Assembly: GCF_028289855.1 (NCBI RefSeq)
Contig: NZ_JAQGKZ010000059.1
Location: 27,839 to 91,838 of the forward strand
Length of the DNA: 64,000 nucleotides
Origin: Sphingomonas bacterium
GTDB lineage: Bacteria > Pseudomonadota > Alphaproteobacteria > Sphingomonadales > Sphingomonadaceae
Reading direction: 5' to 3'
In this document: piece by piece, positions 1-9,207 of the stretch
How the letters are laid out: every line of letters begins with the position of its first letter
Position numbering within the stretch: position 1 is the first letter of the stretch
The notes under the pieces: generated by a model
Database searches by the model: none
The model's input: only the letters and a program-made list of their open reading frames with translations
What the model was told of the DNA's origin: nothing
Position numbers and translations under genes: made by a program

Positions 1-404
1 AGTGGCTGGCGATGCCGCGCGCGCATGACAACGTGACGTGTCTGATCCTCGCGCACGAGGACACGACGCCGCGGCTGGTCGGCGCGGTCGGGATCCATCC
101 CAACGAGCACGGGCCGGGGCACGAAATCGGCTATTGGCTGACCCCCAATGCCTGGGGCCGTGGCTATGCCACCGAGGCAGGGCAGGCGATGCTCGGCATC
201 GCACGTTACGCGATGGGCCTGCGGCGGCTGGTGTCGGGGCATTTCCTCGACAACCCGGCGTCGGGCAACGTGTTGCGCAAGCTCGGCTTTCGGCAGACCG
301 GCACCGAAAAGCGGCTGTGCCTGGCGCGCGGGATCGAGGTCGATTGCGCGACGCTCGAGCTCGATTTCGAGCCCGAAGAACCGCGAATGTGCATCGCGGC
401 GTAA
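1..404 (+). CDS. GNAT family N-acetyltransferase (RimJ/RimL-like), 5' end probably truncated by the window edge
   Basis: Translation has GNAT motif 'EIGYWLTPNAWGRGYATEAGQAML' and 'NPASGNVLRKLGF'. Reading frame stays open upstream of the ATG at 12. Confidence 0.8.
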   Translation, partial: WLAMPRAHDNVTCLILAHEDTTPRLVGAVGIHPNEHGPGHEIGYWLTPNAWGRGYATEAGQAMLGIARYAMGLRRLVSGHFLDNPASGNVLRKLGFRQTGTEKRLCLARGIEVDCATLELDFEPEEPRMCIAA

Positions 405-480
405 TCTTGCCGTCGCCGCCCGATAGCACGCGGGCGGCGGCGGATTGATTTCGCGCGATAAACCGCCGACAGACTCCAGC

Positions 481-1083
481 ATGTCCGTCACTCCCCTCCC
501 CGTTCGCCGCCGCCTCTCCCCGGAGGAGTCGCGCGACGCGGCGCTCGATGCCGCGCGCGCGCTGCTGGTCGAGTTCGGCCCCCAAGCGGTGACGCTGAAG
601 GCGGTCGCGGCGCGGATCGGGCGGACGCACGCCAACCTGCTCCACCATTTCGGCTCGGCCGCGGGGCTGCAGCAAGCGCTGATCGGGCGGATGGCGGCGT
701 TCATCACCACGACGATCAAGGAAACCGTGATCCGCCAGCGCGCCGGCGATCAGAACCCGCGCGAAGTCGTCGACCTGGCGTTCGACGCGTTCGACACCGG
801 CGGCGCGGGGGCGCTGGCGAGCTGGATGATCCTGTCGGGCAACGAGGATGCGCTCGACCCGATTCTCAAGGCGATCCACGACCTGGTCGAAGAATTGAGC
901 GAGGATCATTCGAAGGACGAACTGCCGATCGAGGACGAAACGCTCCAGCTCGTCATCATGGCGCTCGGCGATGCGCTGTTCGGTGCGCCGCTGACGCGCG
1001 TGCTGGGACTGCCGCGCGAGCGGGCGCGGGAGCTCGCGTTGCAGTCGTTGATCGCGGGCGGCGCGGGGCGGCAGCAAAAGTGA
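481..1083 (+). CDS. TetR/AcrR family transcriptional regulator
   Basis: N-terminal HTH 'ARALLVEFGPQAVTLKAVAARIGRTHANLLHHFGSAAGLQQALI'. Start taken at the internal Met at 481. Confidence 0.8.
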   Translation: MSVTPLPVRRRLSPEESRDAALDAARALLVEFGPQAVTLKAVAARIGRTHANLLHHFGSAAGLQQALIGRMAAFITTTIKETVIRQRAGDQNPREVVDLAFDAFDTGGAGALASWMILSGNEDALDPILKAIHDLVEELSEDHSKDELPIEDETLQLVIMALGDALFGAPLTRVLGLPRERARELALQSLIAGGAGRQQK

Positions 1084-1094
1084 TGATGCGGACC

Positions 1095-1177
1095 CGGCGT
1101 GGCAAAGCCACGCCGTCGGTCGGAGCGCTGCTCCGCCGGCCGGGCGGCCGCTGAGTCGCTTTAGCTGCGCTAAAGCG
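1095..1177. repeat. cluster of short perfect hairpins between the tetR-like gene and obgE
   Basis: CGGCGTGGC-aaa-GCCACGCCG (1095-1115), CGGAGC-gct-GCTCCG (1121-1135), CGCTTTAGC-tgc-GCTAAAGCG (1157-1177); the last ends 14 nt before the obgE ATG. Confidence 0.8.
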
Positions 1178-1191
1178 CTACGCGGCTCGCC

Positions 1192-2235
1192 ATGCACTTC
1201 CTCGACCAAGCAAAAATCTACGCCTGTTCCGGCTCGGGCGGCCCCGGCGCCGTCAGTTTCCGGCGCGAAAAGTTCATTGAATATGGCGGTCCCGACGGCG
1301 GCAATGGCGGCAAGGGTGGCGACATCATCTTCGAGAGCGTCGCCGGGCTGAATACGCTGATCGACTTTCGCTATACCCAGCATTTCCGCGCGCCGCGCGG
1401 CAAGGGCGGGTCGGGCAGCAACCGCACCGGCGCGGGCGGCGACGATCTGGTCATCAAGGTACCGGTCGGCACCCAAGTCCTGTCCGAGGACAAGCAAGAC
1501 GTGCTGCTCGACTTCACCAAGCCCGGCGAGCGCGTCGTGTTCCTGCGGGGCGGCGACGGCGGGCGCGGCAATGCCAGCTACAAGACATCGACCAACCGCA
1601 CCCCGCGCCAGCACGGCACCGGCTGGCCCGAGCAGGAAGCGTGGCTGTGGCTGCGGCTCAAATTGCTCGCCGACGCGGGGCTTGTCGGGCTGCCCAATGC
1701 CGGCAAGTCGACCTTCATCAACCAGGTGACGAACGCGCAGGCCAAGGTCGGCGAATATGCCTTCACCACCACCCGCCCGCAATTGGGCGTGGTGCGCCAC
1801 CACCAGCGCGAGTTCGTCGTCGCCGACATCCCCGGCTTGATCAAGGGCGCCGCCGAGGGCGCGGGAATCGGCGACCGCTTCCTCGGGCATATCGAGCGCT
1901 GCCAGGTGCTGCTCCACCTGGTCGATGCGAACGACAAGTACGTCGCCGAAAGCTATCGCATCGTCCGCGACGAGTTGGAGAATTACGGCGCGGGCCTGAC
2001 CGACAAGAAGGTCGTCGTCGCGCTCAACAAGATCGACACGCTCGACGACGAACTGATCGCCGCACTGTCGGGCGAGCTGGAAGAAGCTAGCGGGGCGGAG
2101 GTCATCCCGATCTCAGGCGCAGCCGGGACCGGCGTGGACTGGGTGCTCGACAAACTACTCGACGCGATCGGCGACCACGCCAAGGTCAGCGCCGACGACC
2201 AAGGCGAGGACGCGATCGAATGGTCGCCGATCTAA
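1192..2235 (+). CDS. obgE: GTPase Obg/CgtA
   Basis: Glycine-rich Obg fold 'GGPDGGNGGKGGDI', G1 'GLPNAGKSTF', 'DIPGLIKGAAEGAGIGDRFLGHIERC', NKID. Confidence 0.97.
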   Translation: MHFLDQAKIYACSGSGGPGAVSFRREKFIEYGGPDGGNGGKGGDIIFESVAGLNTLIDFRYTQHFRAPRGKGGSGSNRTGAGGDDLVIKVPVGTQVLSEDKQDVLLDFTKPGERVVFLRGGDGGRGNASYKTSTNRTPRQHGTGWPEQEAWLWLRLKLLADAGLVGLPNAGKSTFINQVTNAQAKVGEYAFTTTRPQLGVVRHHQREFVVADIPGLIKGAAEGAGIGDRFLGHIERCQVLLHLVDANDKYVAESYRIVRDELENYGAGLTDKKVVVALNKIDTLDDELIAALSGELEEASGAEVIPISGAAGTGVDWVLDKLLDAIGDHAKVSADDQGEDAIEWSPI

Positions 2236-2278
2236 TCCGCGGCCGACCACAATAGTCAGGCTGGACGTCCGAACGCGA

Positions 2279-2893
2279 TTGATCGCCGTCGCGTTGTCGA
2301 GCCTCGCCGGGTTCGCCGACGCGCTCGGCTTCCTCGCTTCCGGCGGCTTCTTCGTCTCTTTCATGAGCGGCAACTCGACCCGGCTGGGAGTAGGGCTGGC
2401 TTTCGCGCCGAGGCTCGCGGCCATCGCGGCTTCGCTTATCCTCGCGTTCGTGCTCGGCGTGACGGTGGCAAGCTTGCTGCGGCGTGCGGTCCCGGCCCGG
2501 CGCGCGGCGGTCACCGTGTTGTTGGCGGCGGTCACGCTGACGTTGGCGGCGGTCGTCCATCGTATCGCCCCGCCGCTGGTCACGCTCGCCCTGATCGCGG
2601 CGGCGATGGGCGCGGAAAACGTCGCCTTTGCCATCGGCGGCGATGTGATCGGCCTCACCTATATGACCGGCACGTTGGTCAAGATCGGGCAACGGATCGC
2701 GACCGCGCTTACAGGGGGCGACCCGTGGGGCTGGCTCCTTTACGCCTTGCTGTGGACCAGCTTGATCAGCGGCGGCGTGCTCGGCGCGCTTGCTTACCAG
2801 CTGCTCGCACTCGATGCGTTGTGGGTCGCGGCCGCGCTGACCGCGTCGCTGGCTCTCATACTCTGGCGCCTCTCGACGTCGAGCCAATGGTGA
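2279..2893 (+). CDS. YoaK/DUF1275 family membrane protein
   Basis: 'GFADALGFLASGGFFVSFMSGNSTRLGVGLA' is typical of DUF1275; multiple hydrophobic helices. Confidence 0.8.
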   Translation: MIAVALSSLAGFADALGFLASGGFFVSFMSGNSTRLGVGLAFAPRLAAIAASLILAFVLGVTVASLLRRAVPARRAAVTVLLAAVTLTLAAVVHRIAPPLVTLALIAAAMGAENVAFAIGGDVIGLTYMTGTLVKIGQRIATALTGGDPWGWLLYALLWTSLISGGVLGALAYQLLALDALWVAAALTASLALILWRLSTSSQW

Positions 2894-2946
2894 ACGGGCA
2901 AAGCAATCCCATTGGTGGATGGCAGCACTCGCGCTAACGGTCCGCG

Positions 2947-4056
2947 GTGTCTTGTTTCTCGCCCGCCTCCTGTCCGCGCCTGATCGTCAAGGTCGGGTCG
3001 TCGCTGCTCGTCACGCCGGAGGGCGACGTGCGGCGCGCGTGGCTGGCGAGCCTTGCCGCCGACCTCGCTACGGCGGTCAACACCGGGCAACAAATCGCTA
3101 TCGTCTCGTCCGGCGCCATCGCGCTCGGCGCGCGGCGGTTGAAGCTGGCGAAGGGCGGGCGGGCCTCGCTCGAAGACGCGCAGGCTGCAGCCGCGACCGG
3201 GCAGATTGCGCTGAGTCAGGTCTGGGCCGAATGCCTCGCCGCAGAGGGGTTGACCGCGGCGCAGATGCTCGTGACGCTCGACGATCTCGAGGACCGGCGA
3301 CGCTATCTCAATGCAGCGGCGACGCTCAACCGGTTGCTGACGCTCCGCGTGGTGCCGGTGATCAACGAGAATGACAGCGTCGCGACCGAGGAAATCCGCT
3401 TTGGCGACAACGACCGGCTCGCCGCGCGCGTGGCGCAGGCGGCGGGCGCGCAAGGCGTATTGCTGCTGTCCGATGTCGATGGCTTGTACGACCGCGACCC
3501 GGCGCAGGACGGCGCCACGCTGATCGCGCACGTCGCTCGCATCGATGCCGCGATCGAGGCGATGGCAGGCGGATCGTCGTCGGGGATGGGGTCGGGTGGC
3601 ATGTCCTCCAAGGTGCAGGCGGCGCGGATCGCGACGCGCGCGGGGATCGCGCTCGCCATCGCCAACGGGCGGGTCGATCATCCGCTGGCGCGCTATGTCG
3701 AGAGCGGGCGCGGAACACTATTCACCGCCGAACGCACGGCGACGGCGCATAAGGCATGGCTCGGCGGGCGGCTGAGCGTGCGCGGGACGATCCATGTCGA
3801 TGCGGGCGCGGTGGCGGCGCTGGCGCAGGGCAAGAGCTTGCTGCCGGCCGGTGCGGTGCGGATCGAGGGACAGTTCGCGCGCGGCGACCGCGTCGCGATC
3901 GCGGGACCGGACGGCGTGTTTGCCAACGGCCTCGCCGAATATGACGCTGCGGATGCCGTGCGGTTGGCTGGCAAGCGCAGCGACGAAGCGGCGGCGATAT
4001 TAGGATATTCCCCTCGCGCGGCGCTGGTGCATCGCAACCATATGGTACTGGCATGA
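2947..4056 (+). CDS. proB: glutamate 5-kinase
   Basis: 'LIVKVGSSLLV', 'IVSSGAIALGARRL', 'VINENDSVATEEIRFGDNDRLAARVA', 'GMSSKVQAARIATRAGI', C-terminal PUA region. Confidence 0.95.
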   Translation: MSCFSPASCPRLIVKVGSSLLVTPEGDVRRAWLASLAADLATAVNTGQQIAIVSSGAIALGARRLKLAKGGRASLEDAQAAAATGQIALSQVWAECLAAEGLTAAQMLVTLDDLEDRRRYLNAAATLNRLLTLRVVPVINENDSVATEEIRFGDNDRLAARVAQAAGAQGVLLLSDVDGLYDRDPAQDGATLIAHVARIDAAIEAMAGGSSSGMGSGGMSSKVQAARIATRAGIALAIANGRVDHPLARYVESGRGTLFTAERTATAHKAWLGGRLSVRGTIHVDAGAVAALAQGKSLLPAGAVRIEGQFARGDRVAIAGPDGVFANGLAEYDAADAVRLAGKRSDEAAAILGYSPRAALVHRNHMVLA

Positions 4057-4961
4057 CCGTCATCGCGCTGACCGGCGGGACCGGGTTCGTCGGCAGCCAT
4101 GTGATCGACCAAGCGCTTACTGCCGGGCTCGACCTGCGCGCGCTTACCCGCCGCCCGCAGCCCGAGCGCGCGGGCGTGACGTGGATCGCGGGGGCGCTCG
4201 ACGATCCCGCCGGCCTCGCCAAGCTGGTTAAAGGTGCCGATGCGGTGTTGCACGTCGCGGGGGTGATCAACGCGCCCGACCGCGCCGGGTTCGCGGCGGG
4301 CAATATCGAGGGGACGCGCGCGATGATCGCCGCCGCCCAGCAAGCAGGCATCCGGCGCGTCGTCCAGGTATCGTCGCTCGCCGCGCGCGAGCCGGGCCTG
4401 TCGGACTACGGCTGGTCGAAGGCCGAGGCCGACAAGGTGCTGATGGCGAGCGACCTCGACTGGACGATCGTCCGCCCGCCGGCGATCTTCGGCCCGCGCG
4501 ACAACGAAATGCTCGAGCTATTCAAGCTCGCCAAGAAGCACGTCATTCCGCTGCCCCCTGTCGGCGGCCGTCTGTCGGTGATCGCGGTCGAGGAGCTGGT
4601 ACGGCTCTTGATCGCGTTACCCGCCAGCAACGCGCTGACTCGCCAGATCGTCGAGCCCGACGATGGCCGCCCCGACGGCTGGGACCATCGCGACCTGGCG
4701 CGCGCGATCGGCGTGGTGACCAACAGCAAGGTCTTTCCGTTCCCCCTGCCCCGCATCGTACTGAACGCGGTCGCGGCGGCCGACGGACTATTTCGCGGCA
4801 AAGGCGCGAAGCTCACCCCCGACCGAGTCCGCTATTTCTGCCACAAGGACTGGGTCTCGCACGCCGCACCGCCGCCCGAGGTGTGGATGCCGCAAACCGA
4901 CACCCGCGATGCGCTCGCCGCGACCGCTTCATGGTATCGCGCGAACGGCCTTCTGCGCTGA
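4053..4961 (+). CDS. NAD(P)-dependent epimerase/reductase, candidate ceramide reductase (CerR-like)
   Basis: N-terminal Rossmann 'ALTGGTGFVGSHVI'; overlaps proB by 4 nt (ATGA); lies next to acp-spt. The CerR role is inferred from context. Confidence 0.75.
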   Translation: MTVIALTGGTGFVGSHVIDQALTAGLDLRALTRRPQPERAGVTWIAGALDDPAGLAKLVKGADAVLHVAGVINAPDRAGFAAGNIEGTRAMIAAAQQAGIRRVVQVSSLAAREPGLSDYGWSKAEADKVLMASDLDWTIVRPPAIFGPRDNEMLELFKLAKKHVIPLPPVGGRLSVIAVEELVRLLIALPASNALTRQIVEPDDGRPDGWDHRDLARAIGVVTNSKVFPFPLPRIVLNAVAAADGLFRGKGAKLTPDRVRYFCHKDWVSHAAPPPEVWMPQTDTRDALAATASWYRANGLLR

Positions 4962-5498
4962 TCAGCGCGCCATTTCCCAGATCACCGCGCCAAGACTAGC
5001 GGCGAGCCCCGTCATCAGGGCGAGGTAGGCATAGCCGAGCAGCCGATACTTCCGGTCCGCGAGAATCCGGCCGTTCTGATAGAGATCGCGCACCATGATT
5101 TCGAGCGCGTCATTGTCGTCGCGCACCCGCTCGCGCAGCGCCTCGACATAATCGTCCTCGGACAGTCGCACGAACGACCCGAAGAACAGCAGGTTGACCG
5201 GCGCGTCGGGATCCGTCCGCTTCGTGCCGATCGACGGCATCACCACCGACACCGCGAGCAGCGCCGAAACGAAGGCGAAGCCGCCGAGGATCGCCAGCGG
5301 CAAGGGCGGGATGCCGCCCTTCGCCTGGCCGACGGCGAGCGTGAAGATCACGAACGTCGCGCCCATCAGGATCGACGCCTTCTGGTCGGCCATCTGGCTG
5401 AGGCTCAGGTGCATCGTCTGCGCGGTGCGCACGACGTGGACATAGTTGGGAACAAGCGGCGGGTGTTCGCCGGGTCGATCGTCGCTGGTCATGGACAC
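4962..5498 (-). CDS. DUF5706 / PycTM-like (Pycsar effector family) membrane protein
   Basis: 'LSLSQMADQKASILMGATFVIFTLAVG' followed by a second TM, a soluble linker and 'LADRKYRLLGYAYLALMTGLAASLGAVIW'. Confidence 0.65.
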   Translation of the reverse strand: MSMTSDDRPGEHPPLVPNYVHVVRTAQTMHLSLSQMADQKASILMGATFVIFTLAVGQAKGGIPPLPLAILGGFAFVSALLAVSVVMPSIGTKRTDPDAPVNLLFFGSFVRLSEDDYVEALRERVRDDNDALEIMVRDLYQNGRILADRKYRLLGYAYLALMTGLAASLGAVIWEMAR

Positions 5499-5597
5499 CC
5501 CCTCCGCTTAGATCGATCGTCGAGCATCGCCTCGCGATCGGCACCTTTATGCCGCAATCGCTTGGCACTGCCAAAGCGAGCAATTAGGACGACGCCC

Positions 5598-5840
5598 ATG
5601 ACCGACCGCGCCAACACGTTCGACATCGTCACCGGGCTGATTCAGCCGTTCAACAAGAAGCAGGCTGCGCTAAGCGATGCGACGACGTTTCAGCACGATC
5701 TTGAATGGGACAGCCTAACGGTGATGGATTTCGTCGCGGCGATCGAGGACGAGTTCGACATCATCATCACGATGAACATGCAGGCCGAGATCGAGACCGT
5801 CGGCCAATTGGTCGACGCGGTGCAGAAGCTGAAGGCGTAA
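5598..5840 (+). CDS. acyl carrier protein, probably dedicated to serine palmitoyltransferase
   Basis: Phosphopantetheine site 'LEWDSLTVMDFVAAIEDEFDI'; 3 nt upstream of spt. Confidence 0.85.
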   Translation: MTDRANTFDIVTGLIQPFNKKQAALSDATTFQHDLEWDSLTVMDFVAAIEDEFDIIITMNMQAEIETVGQLVDAVQKLKA

Positions 5841-5843
5841 CCG

Positions 5844-7106
5844 ATGACCGACGCCGGCCAGACCGCCCAGAAGCTGCCCGCCGATCCGCCCGCGGTCGCG
5901 CCCGAAACCGACCTGATGTCCAAGTTCGACGCGCTGATCGCCGAGCGCCAGGCACTGATTGACACCGGTGTGACCGATCCGTTCGCGATCGTGATGGAGC
6001 AGGTTAAGTCGCCCACCGAAGCGGTGATTGCGGGGCGCGACACGATCCTGCTCGGCACGTACAATTACATGGGCATGACCTTCGACCCCGACGTGATCCA
6101 GGCGGGCAAGGATGCGCTCGACCAGTTCGGGTCGGGCACCAACGGCAGCCGGATGCTCAACGGCACGTTCCGCGACCATATGGAGGTCGAGGATGCCTTG
6201 CGCGATTTCTACGGCGTGTCGGGCGCGATTGTGTTTTCGACCGGCTATATGGCCAATCTCGGAATGATCTCGACGCTCGCCGGCAAGGGCGAATATGTCA
6301 TCCTCGACGCCGACAGCCACGCCTCGATCTACGACGGCTGCAAGCAAGGCTATGCGGAGATCGTCCGTTTTCGCCATAACGACGTCGAGGATCTCGATAA
6401 ACGGCTCGGACGGCTGCCCAAGGAGCCGGGCAAGCTGGTCGTGCTCGAAGGTGTCTATTCGATGCTCGGCGACATCGCGCCGCTCAAGGAAATGGTCGCG
6501 GTCGCCAAGAAGCACAATTGCATGGTGCTGAGCGACGAAGCGCATTCGATGGGCTTTTTCGGCCCCAACGGGCGCGGCGTGTATGAGGAGCAGGGCTGCG
6601 AGGGCGATGTCGATTTCATCGTCGGCACCTTCTCCAAATCGGTCGGCACGGTCGGCGGGTTCTGCGTGTCGAACCACCCGAAGTTCGAAGCGATCCGCCT
6701 CGCCTGCCGCCCGTACATCTTCACCGCCAGCCTGCCGCCCTCGGTCGTCGCCACCGCCGCGACGTCGATCCGCAAGCTCAAGCACGCGCACAACAAGCGC
6801 CAGCATCTGTGGGAGAATGCCCGCAAGCTCCACGGCGGGCTCAAGGCGATGGGGTTCGAGCTCGGCACCGAAAAGCCCGACAGCGCGATCATCGCGGTGA
6901 TCCTCGACGATCAGGAACAAGCCGTGGCGATGTGGCAGGCGCTGCTCGACGGCGGGTTGTACGTAAATATGGCGCGCCCCCCGGCGACCCCTGCGGGAAC
7001 CTACCTCCTACGCTGCTCGCTCTGCGCCGAGCACACCGCCGAGCAAATCGACGCCGTCCTGAAGATATTTCAAGCGGCAGGACGAATCGTAAACGCGATC
7101 AGTTGA
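5844..7106 (+). CDS. spt: serine palmitoyltransferase (alpha-oxoamine synthase, PLP-dependent)
   Basis: 'NYMGMTFDPDVIQAGKDALDQFGSGTNGSRMLNGTFRDHMEVEDALRDFYG', 'DEAHSMGFFGPNGRG', 'GTFSKSVGTVGGF' Schiff-base Lys. Confidence 0.93.
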   Translation: MTDAGQTAQKLPADPPAVAPETDLMSKFDALIAERQALIDTGVTDPFAIVMEQVKSPTEAVIAGRDTILLGTYNYMGMTFDPDVIQAGKDALDQFGSGTNGSRMLNGTFRDHMEVEDALRDFYGVSGAIVFSTGYMANLGMISTLAGKGEYVILDADSHASIYDGCKQGYAEIVRFRHNDVEDLDKRLGRLPKEPGKLVVLEGVYSMLGDIAPLKEMVAVAKKHNCMVLSDEAHSMGFFGPNGRGVYEEQGCEGDVDFIVGTFSKSVGTVGGFCVSNHPKFEAIRLACRPYIFTASLPPSVVATAATSIRKLKHAHNKRQHLWENARKLHGGLKAMGFELGTEKPDSAIIAVILDDQEQAVAMWQALLDGGLYVNMARPPATPAGTYLLRCSLCAEHTAEQIDAVLKIFQAAGRIVNAIS

Positions 7107-7155
7107 GGGAACCCGCGGGGTTCACACGATTCGCCTGATTCGCTACAATCGCTTT

Positions 7156-9108
7156 ATGGGCGGGAACGATGCCGAACGACGGCTCGTCGACAGGGCGCGC
7201 GATATCTGGCGGGGGGTAACCCTGGCGGTGATGGCGGTGCTCGGCGCCGGTATCCTGATCGCCCTGGTCATCCTGCAGTCGAACGCCAACACGCAGCGCG
7301 ACCACGCACTGCAGTTGCAGAGCCACAGTTACGACGTGATGATCCTGACCCGCACGCTGTCCGGAACGATCGCGCGCGCCGAGGCGGCACTGGGCCGGTA
7401 CGTGATCAGCGGCGACGAAAAAATCGGGCGCGATTATGCGGATCAATGGGATCAGGCGCGGGCGCAGATCGACCGGCTCGATACGGTTACCGCCGATAAC
7501 CCGTATCAACAGCGGTCGATCGACCGGCTCCGCGCGGCGTTTCAGCGCCGCGGTGCCGAATTGTCGGTGACTGCGCTCAGCACCGCGTACGACAAGAACA
7601 GCCAAGCCTATTCGCGGTATTACGAAGCCGGGAAGTCATCGTCGTTGCGTGAAATCGACGGCGAATTGGAAAAGATAACCGCCGCCGAGCACGACTTGCT
7701 CGACAAGCGCACCACGGCGGCGATGGCATCGGTCGCGCGGTCGAGCGAAATCGCGCGCATCCTGACCATCTTTGGCGTGCTGATCGTGCTCGGCGCGGTG
7801 GTGCTGGGGGCGCTGACGATCGGGGCGATGCAGGAGCGCGCCGCCGCGCGCGCCGATGCCGATAGCGAGCGCGAGCGATCGGCGCTGCTCGAGGAAGCGG
7901 TCAGCGAAGCCACTGCGGCGCTCAGCCAGCAGGAAGCCAAGCTCCGTCAGGTCCAGAAGATGGAGGCGGTCGGTCAGCTCACCGGTGGGATTGCACACGA
8001 TTTCAACAATATGCTGGCGGTGGTTCTGGGCGGGCTCGAGCTTGCGCGGCGGGCGCTCGACACCGACCCGACAAGCGCAGCCCGTCACCTCGACAACGCC
8101 ACCGACGGTGCCAATCGCGCCGCCGCGCTGACTCGGCGGCTGCTCGCCTTCTCGCGCGAAGAGGCGCTCAACCCGGAGGCGATCCGCCCGATTGATGTGA
8201 TCGCCGGCATGACCGACTTGCTCGACCGCACGCTGGGGGACCAGATCACCGTCGAGCGCGGCGACGACGGCGCCGGCTGGGCAATCTGGGCCGACCGGCA
8301 CGAGCTCGAAAACATGTTGCTCAATCTGGCGGTCAACGCGCGCGACGCGATGGACGGTCGCGGCCGGTTGAGTATCCGGACCGGCGCCGTCACGCTTGGC
8401 GCCGGGCAGATCGGGCATTGCCTGGGCGGCGATCATGTCGCCGTCGCGGTCCGCGACACCGGGTGCGGCATGGCGCCCGACACGCTCGAGCGGGTGTTCG
8501 AGCCGTTCTTCACGACCAAGCCGGTCGGCAAGGGCACCGGGCTCGGCCTCAGCCAGATCTTCGCGTTCGCGCGCCAGTCGGGCGGCGAGATCACGATCGA
8601 CTCGACGCCCGGCGAGGGCACGGTGGTCACGCTCTATCTGCCGCGCCACACCGGCGTAGCCGATACGGCCACCACGCCCGTGCCGGCGGCGCTTGCGCGT
8701 GACGTGCCGACGATCACCGGGCTCGGCATCCTGGTCGTCGAGGACGATCCACGCGTGCTGACCGCGACGGTGGGCGCGCTGGAGGAACTCGGCCATCGCG
8801 TCGTCCCCTGCCCCGATCCGCTCGACGCGCAGCGGATGGTCGACGACCTTGGGCCGTTCGACCTGATCGTGTCCGACGTGCTGATGCCTGGGCAGACCGG
8901 CCCGGAAATGGTCGCCGAACTGCTGACCCACCGTCCCGACCTCGCGATCCTGTTCGTGACGGGCTATGCCGGCGATGGGTCGGCGGCGGATTTCTGCGGG
9001 CGGCCGGTACTGCGCAAGCCTTTCACGATCACCGGGCTCGAACATGCCATCGCCGACGCGATGGCCTTCGAGCGTCCCGTAGCCACAGACCAGATCGCCG
9101 CGGAATAA
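7156..9108 (+). CDS. hybrid sensor histidine kinase with C-terminal receiver domain
   Basis: N-terminal TM, CHASE3-like sensor region, H-box 'TGGIAHDFNNMLAVVLGG', N-box 'NLAVNARDAMDGRG', 'TGLGLSQIF', receiver 'ILVVEDDPRV...VSDVLMPGQTGPE'. Confidence 0.92.
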   Translation: MGGNDAERRLVDRARDIWRGVTLAVMAVLGAGILIALVILQSNANTQRDHALQLQSHSYDVMILTRTLSGTIARAEAALGRYVISGDEKIGRDYADQWDQARAQIDRLDTVTADNPYQQRSIDRLRAAFQRRGAELSVTALSTAYDKNSQAYSRYYEAGKSSSLREIDGELEKITAAEHDLLDKRTTAAMASVARSSEIARILTIFGVLIVLGAVVLGALTIGAMQERAAARADADSERERSALLEEAVSEATAALSQQEAKLRQVQKMEAVGQLTGGIAHDFNNMLAVVLGGLELARRALDTDPTSAARHLDNATDGANRAAALTRRLLAFSREEALNPEAIRPIDVIAGMTDLLDRTLGDQITVERGDDGAGWAIWADRHELENMLLNLAVNARDAMDGRGRLSIRTGAVTLGAGQIGHCLGGDHVAVAVRDTGCGMAPDTLERVFEPFFTTKPVGKGTGLGLSQIFAFARQSGGEITIDSTPGEGTVVTLYLPRHTGVADTATTPVPAALARDVPTITGLGILVVEDDPRVLTATVGALEELGHRVVPCPDPLDAQRMVDDLGPFDLIVSDVLMPGQTGPEMVAELLTHRPDLAILFVTGYAGDGSAADFCGRPVLRKPFTITGLEHAIADAMAFERPVATDQIAAE

Positions 9109-9207
9109 GACAGTTTTTCAGGCTGACGCGGGGCCATTGCCTGCCTATAGCCGTTCGACACGCACGCCACGCTGCGCCCGGCCGAAGGACCGACGTCCCC
9201 GATCCCC

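Noticed and set aside
5715-6920. 401-aa minus-strand ORF opposite spt
   Set aside because: Mirror frame of spt codons; spt has full PLP-enzyme motifs.
7109-7123. GAACCC-gcg-GGGTTC hairpin after spt
   Set aside because: Only a 6-bp stem without a T tract; weak as a terminator and common in GC-rich DNA.
7636-9045. 469-aa minus-strand ORF opposite the hybrid kinase
   Set aside because: Shadow ORF in a GC-rich region; opposite strand holds an intact kinase/receiver.
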